Both the position numbers and the translations under genes were made by a program. Positions 20,286 to 30,553 of a DNA stretch of 33,590 bases are shown here, in pieces. Below the pieces are notes generated by a model, which worked only from the letters and a program-made list of their open reading frames with translations, did not search any database and was not told where the DNA came from. Where the stretch lies: assembly GCA_003427395.1 (NCBI GenBank), contig BFEA01000210.1:673943-707532 (forward strand), written 5' to 3'. This DNA is from Chara braunii (taxonomy: Eukaryota; Streptophyta; Charophyceae; Charales; Characeae). How positions within the stretch are numbered: the first letter of the stretch is position 1; the number at the start of each line of letters is the position of its first letter.

Positions 20286-20331
20286 CGTGTGTGTGTGTAT
20301 CGTTCCATTGTTAACTGATGTCCCGCACAAG
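20199..20331 (-). pseudogene. U6 snRNA pseudogene interrupted by a CT/GT microsatellite
   Basis: The minus strand carries a U6 5' part (GGGACATC...TGGAACGATACA, about 20331-20296). It then has a (CA)n/(GA)n run where ACAGAGA and AGCATGG should be, followed by a U6 3' part (CCCTGCGCAAGGATAGGACG and on to CGAGAAATGATCC, about 20238-20199). The outer parts match U6 well. The core needed for 5' splice-site recognition and U4 pairing is replaced, so it cannot function as U6. Confidence 0.8.
20239..20299. repeat. (CT)n(GT)n compound microsatellite inside the U6 copy
   Basis: A CT run of about 36 bases is followed directly by a GT run of about 25 bases, lying exactly where CTTCTCTGT stands in U6. 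Confidence 0.95.
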
Positions 20332-20855
20332 TTCTTTTTCACTCTGGAGTCTGGAATTGAAGATCATGCCTTTCTGTCTAGACAGACAGAACGAGAGAAT
20401 GACAAACTGACTAAGAAAATAAGAAAACGAGTGACAACGACAGCATAGGGAAGAAATGTGCTCGTTTGAGTACAAATGCACCACCAAGGAGGATAGTCAT
20501 CCATACCTTCTATCTCCTGTCAACATGACGGCGTTCCCACCAGCGCTCAACTTCAATTAATGTGATGCAAGCAATATCTGCCACCGTAGGGTCGTCAGGA
20601 GCGCCCAAGCAACAAACCTGGACAGCCAAAACCGCCCCACAAATTCAAATGAAGCATAACATAACTGGTGGTCAGATGGCTTTCTAACCAACGTGCAGGG
20701 ATCCAGGGAAATGCTAGTGTCAAGAATCTGTAAGAGCAAAAAACTTCATTTCGCGAAACAATCCATGAATTTGAAATTCGACACAGGTGCAGGTTACATC
20801 TATGGCCCGATGGCCGAGGAAACAGAAAAGTCTTGGAACACATAGGGAGGACAGA

Positions 20856-21045
20856 CACATAAACCCCAACGAAGAGGAAGACAGGGGAAAAAAGAGGGAG
20901 GACGGAGATCTACAGGGGAAAGAGACAACAGGATAGGGAGATAAAGGAAGTGCTTGAGAAGAAGAGAGGGAGGACGGAGATCTACAGGGGAAAGACACAA
21001 CAGGGTAGGGAGTCGAGCCACATAAACCCCAACGAAGAGGAAGAC
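20856..21045. repeat. Duplicated AG-rich blocks
   Basis: A 27-bp block starting CACATAAACCCCAACG occurs at 20856 and 21019. Between them, the block GAGGGAGGACGGAGATC...TAGGGAG occurs at 20894 and 20966 (72-bp spacing). The whole is an internally duplicated purine-rich segment. Confidence 0.75.
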
Positions 21046-21123
21046 ACAATGTAGGAGACGAAGAAAAGGGTGATAAAAGACACAAGGAAGCGGAACACAC
21101 AAAAAGGTGCAGATGGAGTGTTC

Positions 21124-21261
21124 CATGATGGTCATTACTATAGACCCATCTACTAGACAAGGAGGACAGACACATCCTTGTACATGGACATACATGATGG
21201 TCATTACTATAGACCCATCTACTAGACAAGGAGAACAGACACATCCTTGTACATGGACATA
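21124..21261. repeat. 69-bp tandem duplication
   Basis: Units 21124-21192 and 21193-21261, starting CATGATGGTCATTACTATAG and ending TACATGGACATA, differ at one base. Confidence 0.92.
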
Positions 21262-21430
21262 CAGATCCATCTATGCCCGTATGGACCGTCTCTCCAATCT
21301 CACCTGATGACAACTTCAACCCAAGATCGTGCATTAGGCAGCCAAATACATGCTCAGAGAGCTAGCCATTCTGAGCGCAATTCATTGCCATGCACCAGTG
21401 CCGTGTGCCCACGACTCTGCAGGCCTGAGA

Positions 21431-21542
21431 CTACGGTCTTCACCCGAATAGAACGCCCGGTCATCATAGCTGTATTTGGCACACGCTTCGGTTGAGATGC
21501 AGCGTTAATGACCGGGCCTTCTATTATGGGTGTTGACTGTAG
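21431..21542. mobile_element. MITE-like inverted-repeat element, copy 1
   Basis: The left arm begins CTACGGTCTTCACCCGAATA and continues into GAACGCCCGGTCAT. The right arm is its reverse complement with a few mismatches (ATGACCGGGCCTTC...GTTGACTGTAG). Arms are about 34 bp and extend imperfectly further inward; the element is 112 bp with no coding capacity. A related element lies at 24938-25043. Flanking target-site duplications were not established. Confidence 0.65.
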
Positions 21543-22219
21543 CGGGAAAACTTCACGACTACTATCCTGCCCGTGCGACATTTAATCGATTTTCTTCGGT
21601 CAGTCCAGCCATACAATACACACTCAGCGACAATGCAGAGCGAAAACACATCCCTACTCTCATTAAGACATTTAATCGATTCTACGTTCAGTCTAGTCAT
21701 GCAATTATACGGTCAGACTGCCCTCACGTGACCAGTTGTCTGGATACCCTCATGCAAGCAGTTCCGTCGTCTGATCCCTCCCCAAACACCACATCCCCCT
21801 TAACGGACCGGATGGAAAAGACGACAAGCACTAAGCCGGCGAACAAAGAGATCGGCCAGCGTGAGCCGTGATCTTACCGACGTGATGGGAAACATAACAG
21901 CCATTGAGCCGGTGGTAAACAAACATATCGTGCAGTAGTAGCCATAATCCACGTTGGCCGATGCGGCGAACCGCTGTACAACAGGAGGAGGTGTGGCAGG
22001 TCCATACGAGGACCGACTCTTCAAACTACAATCGTGATATATGAGAACTATGACACCGCCGAGATACGTGATTTTTTTTCTACGGAGGTTTCATTTCCTT
22101 CGACAGCGCTTCAGCAGGTTGCTCCTTTATATTATGCCAGAACATAGACCAAGAAATGTTGGACATGACAAGACGAGATGAAGACACTGACTGGAAGTGC
22201 CATGCCGAAAGACATCGCA

Positions 22220-22325
22220 GACGCAGCAGCGCCCCAAGCCAAACAGCAACCGAACATGCAGTGACAGTGCTTCAGCGCCCCCCAAGCCGCACAGCAACCG
22301 ACACATGCATAGGCAGTGCTTCAGG
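22220..22325. repeat. ~50-bp tandem duplication
   Basis: The series CAGCGCCCC, AAGCC, CAGCAACCGA, ACATGCA and CAGTGCTTCAG is present twice in tandem with small indels. Confidence 0.7.
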
Positions 22326-22455
22326 AGATTACCGCATTATGCCAAAAAAATGAAGTGACCAAGAAATCGGACACGAAGGGATGCGCAAATGGACGGCTCA
22401 AAAGTGCAATGACGACGGACTCGGCATACGTGGGCACTCCAACCTAGCTACATAG

Positions 22456-22702
22456 ACAGACTGAACATACAGCGTGAAGAAGGCAGACTGAACATACAGC
22501 GTGAAGAAGGCAGACTGAACATACAGCGTGAAGAAGACAGAATGAACATACAGCGTGAAGAAGACAGAATGAACATACAGCGTGAAGAAGACAATGAACA
22601 TACAGCGTGAAGAAGACAGAATGAACATACAGCGTGAAGAAGACAGAATGAACATACAGCGTGAAGAAGACAGAATGAACATACAGCGTGAAGAAGACAG
22701 AA
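22456..22702. repeat. 27-bp minisatellite, nine units
   Basis: AACATACAGCGTGAAGAAG starts at 22464, 22491, 22518, 22545, 22572, 22597, 22624, 22651 and 22678. The period is 27 with one 25-bp step. Because 27 is a multiple of three, long frames (a repeated MNIQREEDR) arise automatically, and no gene is implied. Confidence 0.95.
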
Positions 22703-22914
22703 CACGCAGAGGGAACCTAATGGCACGTCCCTCCTGTGCATATCGGAAGATAACCCTCCTAATGCTGCTGCTGCTGCTGCTACAAAACAAGAAATACCGT
22801 CAGCAGAGTAAGTTATTCCCTCATCACTGCGGCAGTGCAGGAGCGGTGATTCCCTCACCGCTAACCAAAAGATCGTCTAAGGTAGGTATCGCAATAAGAG
22901 TAGAATGCCCGCAA

Positions 22915-22990
22915 CGGTATCACGGGATGGTTCGGAATCGAACCCGCGAGCTCTGGCAAGGTGCTTAGAGCACCGTCCTACCGTTCCCTC
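22915..22990 (-). repeat. tRNA-like sequence with perfect B-box
   Basis: The minus strand has TAGTGAGGGAACGGTAGG (weak A-box region), an anticodon-like stem-loop GGTGCTCTAAGCACC and GGTTCGATTCC (perfect B box). In a 7-base loop reading the anticodon would be CTA. The acceptor and T stems do not pair, so it is more likely a tRNA-derived SINE or pseudo-tRNA than a suppressor tRNA. Confidence 0.45.
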
Positions 22991-23235
22991 ACTATAAGAA
23001 GCATCCCCTGCATCCATACACAGCATTGCCCAATTTGCTGCCAACGTACCCCTTTCGTCCTCGTGAGCAACCATACCATACACGGCATTCCATCAGTCGT
23101 GAACGTTTTTAGGGCATCGCCTCTATATCAGCCGCCGCAATGACCTTTGTTGCATTGAGGTTTTACCCTTTCATCGCCCACACCACCCGTTTCGTTCCTG
23201 CCCTATTATTCACCACCATCAATGCTCATTTGTCC

Positions 23236-23285
23236 CTGTCCTTGCATGATTTCCCGTCTCCTGTCCTTGCACGATTTCCCGTCTC
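23236..23285. repeat. 25-bp tandem pair
   Basis: CTGTCCTTGC-(A)-(T/C)-GATTTCCCGTCTC occurs at 23236 and 23261. Confidence 0.75.
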
Positions 23286-23380
23286 CTTCATCTTAGACGG
23301 GTGCAGAAATGCTTTTCTAGGAAACACACGGACGTGTATGCACTTGCTGGCGACCGTGCACCCAAACAGAAGTAGACAAA

Positions 23381-23525
23381 GACGGTAAAAGAAGGTGGGG
23401 GAAAATTAAAAAAAAACAAAATTCATTTCATCTCACTCGGTTCATCTTCTCCCGAATCAGCTACATACGATAAGTAAATGAATTCTGTTTTTTGTTTTTT
23501 TTTTCCCCCACCTTCTTTTACCGTC
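23381..23525. mobile_element. Fold-back element with ~48-bp arms
   Basis: GACGGTAAAAGAAGGTGGGG at 23381-23400 is exactly mirrored by the reverse complement ending at 23525. The inner parts also complement (AAAACAAAATTCATTT against AAATGAATTCTGTTTTTTG). The arms enclose about 47 bp. No protein is encoded, and it resembles a MITE or fold-back element. Confidence 0.75.
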
Positions 23526-23564
23526 GATTGATCACTCGGTTCATCTTCTCCCGATCAATCGACG
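23522..23564. repeat. Second hairpin overlapping the fold-back arm
   Basis: CGTCGATTGATC (23522-23533) and GATCAATCGACG (23553-23564) are perfect complements. The 19-base loop ACTCGGTTCATCTTCTCCC repeats a sequence in the loop of the neighbouring fold-back (near 23436). Confidence 0.8.
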
Positions 23565-24033
23565 GGCAAATGAGCATTGGCAAGACGAACAATGGAGAAT
23601 ATGATACCAGATCAATCACAGGAAAATCAACATTAGCAAGACAAACGATGCGGAAGTGCGGAAGAACGGGCAAGCTGGCGGAATCCCCAAACACAAGCGA
23701 GGAATACCATTGCGGCCGTGGTGATAACATTCACTGAGACGGACTAAGACTCGATATAACGAGATGAGAATGTACACAATCCAATGTAGTAGCCTTCAAT
23801 TGGAAAATAGCAAACCATGGAATAGCAGGTGCGACTGACCGCACGAGATGGGAGGCAGATAGCAACTGCTCCCCATGGTGAGACAACCTCCCTCCTCTAT
23901 AGACATTCCTCACTCTTCAATGTTCATGCTTTTTCGAAATCACCTTCATCGCCACCGCCCTTGTGTTGCCTATCATGCAAAGTTGTCATTCTGCGGACTG
24001 TTCTAGCCGGTGGGTACTGTGGCAGGTCACCCC

Positions 24034-24062
24034 GGGGGGGGGGGGGGGGGGGGGGGAGGGGG
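24034..24062. repeat. Poly-G tract (23 G, then G-rich)
   Basis: An uninterrupted G run of 23 followed by A and GGGGG. Confidence 0.95.
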
Positions 24063-24298
24063 TAAAGACATAGACATGACAGCCGCGACGAGGTGTCGAC
24101 AGAAGCAAGAAGCGTAATGAGGGACAAAGTATAACGATATAGACGGCACAACCTCATATCCACATTTGCGAAAAGTACATAGATCGCTATACGACGCTTG
24201 TCGAATGCGATAAGACAAGAAATTTGGGAGGCAAGAAGAGGGAGGAAGAACGAGAGAGCAAAGCGGAAAGAACGCTGCGGGTTGGGGTGTGCATTTGT

Positions 24299-24301
<3 letters not shown>

Positions 24302-24330
<29 letters not shown>
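24302..24330. repeat. Poly-G tract (29 G)
   Basis: An uninterrupted G run. Its true length is uncertain because such runs are error-prone in sequencing. Confidence 0.95.
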
Positions 24331-24519
24331 TAGGGTTGGACGAGGTGGCAAGCCACACACAGTAGGGACGAGGGAAAAAAGGTGAAATTATGTGCCCCTC
24401 GACCGATAGAGGGGATACGCTTCCTCCCTCATCACGTAATAGGACAACGACGGGCCGAGTAAGGACTCAAACGCCTCCAGAAAAGAGAAGGCGATCGGTC
24501 TGCGAACGGGCAGACAAAG

Positions 24520-24635
24520 GGCCTCGCCGCACCACCACTCGCCCACAAATGTCAACATTTCTGAACGCCTCCAGACTGATTGTATGTCCAGATTCTTTCA
24601 TAATGTTGGCGTTTGACGAGTGATGCGGCGAGGCC
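24520..24635. mobile_element. Inverted-repeat element with ~38-bp imperfect arms
   Basis: GGCCTCGCCGCA at 24520-24531 is the exact reverse complement of TGCGGCGAGGCC at 24624-24635. Complementarity continues inward through CACTCG and an AACATT block with small indels. It is 116 bp and non-coding, so possibly a MITE. Confidence 0.55.
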
Positions 24636-24937
24636 GAAACACTCTTACTCATACTTTCACTTCTCCCTATTTCGACAACACAACCATCTTCTACAGATAC
24701 GACATGTCCTGACGGCGGCTTACATATTGTCACACAGCTACGAAGCGCAAGTTCTTTAATTATTCGAATTAACCCCATCTATCTTACACATTGACACAGA
24801 GAGAGTCAGGACCAAGAGTACATGCGCAACTCGGATTTCCGATCTGCCAAAAAAATAGATAGTTCCGTTCATCTACTATTCCATGCTCTCTGCGATGAAT
24901 CTACGCCCAGTTGCTGTCGCTATTCACCTAATTACAC

Positions 24938-25043
24938 TCTTCAGTCGACTAGAACGGCCAGTCGTAATCGCTGCCTGCATCCAGACTGAAACTTGCCCGA
25001 AATACAGCTATAATGACCCCGGCGTTCTACCCGGGTGAAGACG
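24938..25043. mobile_element. MITE-like inverted-repeat element, copy 2
   Basis: The right arm reads AAATACAGCTATAATGACC, then CCGGCGTTCTACCCGGGTGA, then AGAC. This matches the reverse complement of the left arm of the element at 21431 over about 45 bases. Its left arm (CTCTTCAGTCGACTAGAACG and on) is a more decayed complement. Same family, similar size. Confidence 0.6.
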
Positions 25044-25519
25044 ACAGCCGGCTGTTTATCCAGATTTGCCGTCCCCTCCCTGATGGTCAACACAACTTTT
25101 CAGGGCGTCGGCAACCTACCTACCTACCTATGCGTCTTTATCAACCACACACTCATCGAAGTGAAAGATCAGCTGCGCCCCGCCGAAGCAGAATCAGGGG
25201 ACTCTGACACAAACACCTATGACGGCACGGAGCGAAAGGAGTGAACTCGAATTGTATATATATTGTCACATGATATCAGAGCGCCTAAGCGAAAAAACCA
25301 AAAAAACAAAAAAAATCTTAAATTCGTTTTTAATCTTCTTCCTTACAACTCCCCCTGTTCAGAACCTCTTGCGTACAAGGCCGCCCACGTGGATGTAGGT
25401 TGAGCGGCGGCTGCCCCCACCCCCGTGTGTCATATCGACCCACTTGCACACAGCCAAAAGGCAAAGAGGCAAAGAAGAGAGGAAGGGAACAGCCAAATGA
25501 AACAAATAGAACAGAGGGA

Positions 25520-25985
25520 AACAAGACAGATCCCAGATGACAAGTCCCACATGCAAGCACCGCCCGCTCCGTCGAAGGCCAAACAACGGGACAAGACCAC
25601 CCAGGACAAGAAATAAAAAAGCGACGATCCACAGTGTGACAACCAAGAAAAAAAGAGAAGACAATCCTGGATGACGATTCCCACATACAGGCACCGCCCC
25701 GCCTCTCAAAGGGCCGAACAACGGGAAAAAACCAACCAGGATGCCAAAAACCCGAATGGCTGGTCCCACATGAAAGCACAGCAACGCCCATAAGATAGCC
25801 CGAACAACGGGACCAAACCAACCGAGGTACAGAAAAAATCAGCAAAACAAAAAAAGGCTCCAATCCACAATGTGACAACCAAAAAGAAGGAGAAGACAAT
25901 CCCGGATGGCGATTCCCACATACAGCACCGCCCCGCGCTCAAAGGGCCAAACAACGGGAAACAACCAAGCCAACCAGGATGTCAA
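25520..25985. repeat. Dimeric satellite-like array
   Basis: The anchor AACAACGGGA recurs at about 25582, 25717, 25803 and 25949, in each case after a TCCCACAT...CACCGCCC-type block. ATCCACA(A/G)TGTGACAACCAA recurs twice. Alternating long and short spacings (135, 86, 146) suggest a two-subunit higher-order unit of about 220-230 bp, present twice. Confidence 0.7.
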
Positions 25986-26230
25986 AACACTTGGTAAAAC
26001 TTTATGCATATATATTGAGTCTATAAATCACCATAAAGGCTTTTCAATCACGAACACAAGCGGCGTCATCGCGCACATCACGTCGTGAATGCGATCGTTT
26101 ACATCCTATACAGAATGGTCATTATCATCCCCTCCCTAAGTATTTCCCGCACGCATCATCGCACCTGCCTGCTCAGACGCCTTCACACGTGAACTCGGCG
26201 GCAGGGAGACGTACGCGAAATCGCCAGACC

Positions 26231-26400
26231 GGAACAGGTTGACATAGTCACAAGGGGGTTACCTCTGCACTCTGCTAAGAAAACAATCTTCTGCCGATCT
26301 TCTTCTCCAAACTGGAACAGGTGGAAATAGTCGCAAGGGGAAGGGGTTGGGTTACTTCTACTCTGCTAAGAACAAATAGACAATCCGCCGATCTTCGGCG
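26231..26400. repeat. ~83-bp diverged tandem duplication
   Basis: GGAACAGGTxGxxATAGTC-CAAGGGG, GGGTTAC, ACTCTGCTAAGAA and GCCGATCTTC occur in the same order at 26231 and 26314. Confidence 0.7.
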
Positions 26401-27043
26401 GCGACATCGTGATTACGATGTTCGCTGGCGTGAATAGGCTGTCAAACTGCCCAGTTGGCGATAGATTGTCTCGTCTTCGGCTTGTTTCAGCTCCTACATA
26501 GGTAGGCTGAGCTGCTTTTGCTGCGTCAGCGGGATGATACACCTGTTGTTGTGCATGCATACTCACACTGACACCTTCATTTCATGTACCTGATTGCGAC
26601 GATTACCACAATCAGTCGAGAAAGTCTTTCGTGTGAGAGCACATGCTCTCAGTCGAGTGGGTTTTGCACTCGTCGAGATCTCTCTCTACAGAGTTAACCG
26701 CCGTAACCTATCTTACGCTTAGTTTTTGAGTACGGTTATAATAACAGACAGACTCGTCTTTTTAAAACAAAAATAAACACGTCGAGATCTCTCACCTACA
26801 AACGCCCTATCTTCACCTGAGGGTGTAGGCTGGATGCTCGTTCAATCAGCCCTAGCCGTGTTGTTGCTAAGATACGGGCGACCTCAGAATTACACAATAC
26901 TAAAAAAGATAATCAAACAGCCATACCCTCCTCCCTCGTTGTGCATCACCCTCTTCACGTGTTGTTGGTTAGATATGCTGCCTGCCTGTACTTCGTCCGT
27001 TCTCTCACCCTATCGCAGACACATCATCCCGCCCAACTCAAGG

Positions 27044-27200
27044 CTTTCACTTACGCCCCCTAACTCCATGCTTGACTCCATGCTTAACTTCCCACTTGAG
27101 TGCTGCTTTCACTTACGCCCCTTAACTCCATGCTTAACTTCACGCTCTATCTGACTACTGCTAGCTATCACTTACGCCTCTTAACTTAAGGCTTAACTTT
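27044..27200. repeat. Three degenerate ~62-bp units
   Basis: CACTTACGCC(C/T)C followed by TTAACTCCATGCTTAACTT-like sequence occurs at 27044, 27107 and 27167. Confidence 0.7.
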
Positions 27201-27778
27201 ATAATAACCTGACCGCCGAACTTCAGTTGCATTGTCATTACGACCCTTGGATCACAAGGAACAATCAATCCGATCAGTATCAATCGATTCAATCGATTCG
27301 GTCTAATCAAAGTCTAGTCTGCAATCGATCTAAGCAATTCAATCAAGCTACTGTGATAGCACAGTCTCAGGAGTCAAGAGTTGGTGAAACCTGTTCGTTT
27401 GAGTACCAGACAGCTGGGACAGGGCGGTGTCAAATAACGGTCAAGCGGCCGCTACTAGGTATTTTCGTCGACAAAAACACGAACTGAAGACGCTCCTCGA
27501 CTTCGCCGATGGTCTCTTACTCGCCAACTACCGGCATCAACAACAAAAGCCTGCAACCACTCAGTCATCCCGTCTGCTCCCTTCGCTCTCTACCCCTTCC
27601 GAACGCTGCGCAGTGGGGACGTGCACCTGTACTTTCCTCTCGCCTGGTAGCACAACAAGCACGGGAAAGACGGCGGAGAGAACAAGTCACGGATGATCCG
27701 ATTGCGAACGAGCTGACTGCTGCAAACGCACTCCACCACAGATATGCGACATCATTCACAGTCTCAATATTAGCGTCA

Positions 27779-27782
<4 letters not shown>

Positions 27783-27866
<84 letters not shown>
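27783..27866. repeat. (CT)n(AC)n compound microsatellite
   Basis: About 58 bases of CT followed immediately by about 26 bases of AC. Confidence 0.97.
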
Positions 27867-27871
<5 letters not shown>

Positions 27872-27989
27872 CACATGTACACAGTATCATCACACACGCA
27901 CACACGTGTACACACACAATGCATCATCATCATCGTCATCGTCACAAAACTCTCCCCTCCCCTCCCCCCCCCACCTTGACAATGTGAAC

Positions 27990-28032
27990 CTTCCTCCTCC
28001 CATAACCTATACCTTACCTTCTCTTTCCCCAG

Positions 28033-28092
<60 letters not shown>

Positions 28093-28235
28093 CGTTCGTT
28101 CGTCCTCCCGTAACCTATCCCTTACCTTCTCTTTCTACCTCCGCTGGCTCTATTCTATCCCTTTCCCGCTTTGCCAAAGTCTTTCCCCCTTCATCTCTCA
28201 GCAACATGCCCCTCACACGGCTTCTCGTACCCCAG

Positions 28236-28302
<67 letters not shown>

Positions 28303-28441
28303 GTTCGTCTCCCGTGACCTATCCCTTACCTTCTCTTTCTACCTCCGCTGGCTCTATTCTATCCCTTTCCCGCTTCGCCAAAGTCTTTCCCCCTTCATCT
28401 CTCAGCAACATGCCCCTCACACGGCTTCTCGTACCCCAAAC

Positions 28442-28487
<46 letters not shown>

Positions 28488-28488
28488 N

Positions 28489-28579
<91 letters not shown>
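27990..28579. repeat. Composite repeat: ~145-bp unique unit alternating with (CT)n
   Basis: Two near-identical units (28090-28239 and 28301-28442; CGTTCGT...CCTCCGCTGGCTC...CTTCTCGTACCCC) are separated and followed by CT runs (28034-28089, 28238-28300, 28443-28579). A partial third unit precedes them (about 27990-28033). Unique unit plus CT run therefore amplified together. Confidence 0.92.
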
Positions 28580-28581
<2 letters not shown>

Positions 28582-29398
28582 CGTGTGCTCCTCGAGTGGC
28601 GCATAGACATGTCTATTTTCCTTCACGCATGCTAGTGCATTGTCAAATCGAATTAAGGGACGGAATAGGGTGAAAGGCAGAGGGGCTGTGACGCACACTT
28701 ACGCCACTCTATCATGAATACTGCACAGAAAAACGATATACCTAGCGACCTGTGTTAGCCCTCCGTAGCGAGGAAGCGCAATTTCGCCATATTATTACCT
28801 TTTCCCCGGACCATCTTAAGGTTGAACGCATCACTTCCCCGTGGGAGAGACACGGGCACGACTGCATTGTGACGCTACAACGATTTCAAGCGATACCGAT
28901 TCCAAGAGCCATCTACACGACGACAACGAAAATGGAGATTGTAATGCTCACATAGATGTCTTTGAGGACTTTTTCCTTACCATTATAGTTCCACATTGTT
29001 GCTCACAGGGACTTCATAAACGGCCAAGCTCCTAGCAGAGGACGCACACGCGCTCCCCCACCAGGATTCCTCACTGCCACCCCGGTGCACAACGCCAAGC
29101 CCACTACTTCGTCTCAATGCACCAACCGAATCGCACGATATCTGGCATGGAAAAAGCTTCGCTGGAGGTCTGACGAAATCATTGCTGTCTGACTTTCCTA
29201 CAGTGTCATGGTCTTGACAATATCCACGTTTTCCGCTCTGAACCTCTTCAACGACCCAGCAACTTAACACTAATCCGATCGATCAATGGACCGATCGACA
29301 TTTGTCGTGGCCAGTTTGTGGATACGGACGCGCTGAGTTCTAACTAGGATAGCTGAAAATATATTAGTGGCTCTTCCACAACCGCCTTTCCCCTCTTA
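28580..29398. other. No gene recognised
   Basis: Mixed-sequence DNA without supported frames, repeats or RNA genes visible by eye. Confidence 0.4.
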
Positions 29399-30130
29399 TT
29401 GACCCAAAGAAAGAAACGCAGTTCTTTTCTTCCCCTCGTTCGTTCCTCTCCGCTGTCCTGGCTCGTCATCCTACCCTCTCTCCTCCTTCCTCCTCCTCAC
29501 ATCTCTGCCGCACAGCTCGCCCTTTCTCCTCCCCTTTCACCTCCCCTACCTCCTTCCCTGCCTCTTCCCCTTCCTCCTACCCTTTCCCCTTCCCCCCCGC
29601 TTCCCCTTTCTCCTCCCATTCCTCCCCTTTCCCCTCCCCTTTCGACTCCCCTTCCTCCTCCCTTTCCCCCTTCCCTTCCTCTCTCCTTTGCCCTCCCCTT
29701 TCGTCTCCCGTCTTTCTTCCCGTTCCTTAGCTCCCCATCCTTCCTTTTCTCTGCCCCCTTCCTCCTTCCTCCCATCTGTCCCATACCGCCCAGTCTTCTC
29801 CTGCCCTTCCTCCTCCTCTTCGTTCTCCTCCCGTCTGTCCTGGGTCCCCATCCCTCCCTCTCTCCTCTCTCCAACCTCTCCTGTGCCTCTCCTTTCCCCT
29901 TCCCTTCCTCCCCCCTTCCCGTCGCCTTTCTCCTCCCATTCCTCCCCGTTCCCCTCCCCTTTCTCTCTTCCCGTCTTTACTCCCCTCTCCTAGCTCTTCA
30001 TCCCTTCATGCTTCCTCCCATACCGCTCGGCCGTTTCCTCCCTTTCTTCCTCCCCCTGCTTCCGCAGCTATCTCCCGACCCCCAACCTCCCCTTTCTCCT
30101 CCCCACCATCTCTCCTATACCACTCGCCCC
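29399..30130. repeat. ~700-bp polypyrimidine tract
   Basis: The plus strand is overwhelmingly C and T, made of degenerate CTCCCCTTTC/CTCCTCCC units with only occasional purines. It generates long Pro/Leu/Ser-rich frames on plus and Gly/Arg/Glu-rich frames on minus; neither is a gene. Confidence 0.9.
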
Positions 30131-30553
30131 TCGTATTTTCATGCAATTGGTGTCTCAGACGAGCACGTCTGCACGACAAACAGCGTCACACAAGACCAAC
30201 CCTGCCCGACTGGGCGACCGGGAGTGCATTCACAAATAGCTCCGCTCCCCAGCACGACCCCATCACCTTGTTCTCCCATCACCAACATCATGCCTCTTGC
30301 CCATATTTCCTTTCCCCTCCGCCTTAACCACCTGCGCCTTATCCATACGTTAGTCCTCATCCACGTGGGCATTATCAAAAAAGCGACCCACGGACTCACC
30401 GATAAGTATTCCTCCTTCCTCCTCCTCCTCCTCCTCCTGCTCCTCCTCCGCCATCGCACACTCAGCGTCTACTTCACTGACTGTTCACTCCATGAACAAG
30501 GCATGACCTGTTCACCTCTGGCAGATTCGTCGCGTCCACCTCTATCTGCCAAT

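Noticed and set aside
20800-21334. Minus-strand 156- and 204-codon frames with repeated Cys/Pro/Ser segments
   Set aside because: They translate duplicated purine-rich blocks and the 69-bp tandem repeat. Two frames of the same repeats are open, indicating no coding constraint.
22456-22702. CRISPR-like array or 9-residue repeat protein
   Set aside because: Units are contiguous 27-bp repeats with no unique spacers, and the open frame is a consequence of the period.
22915-22990. Amber-suppressor tRNA
   Set aside because: Acceptor and T stems do not pair; the B-box and one hairpin alone are expected in tRNA-derived SINEs.
27867-28673. 268-codon Ser/Leu repeat frame
   Set aside because: It is a translation of (CT)n and the composite repeat.
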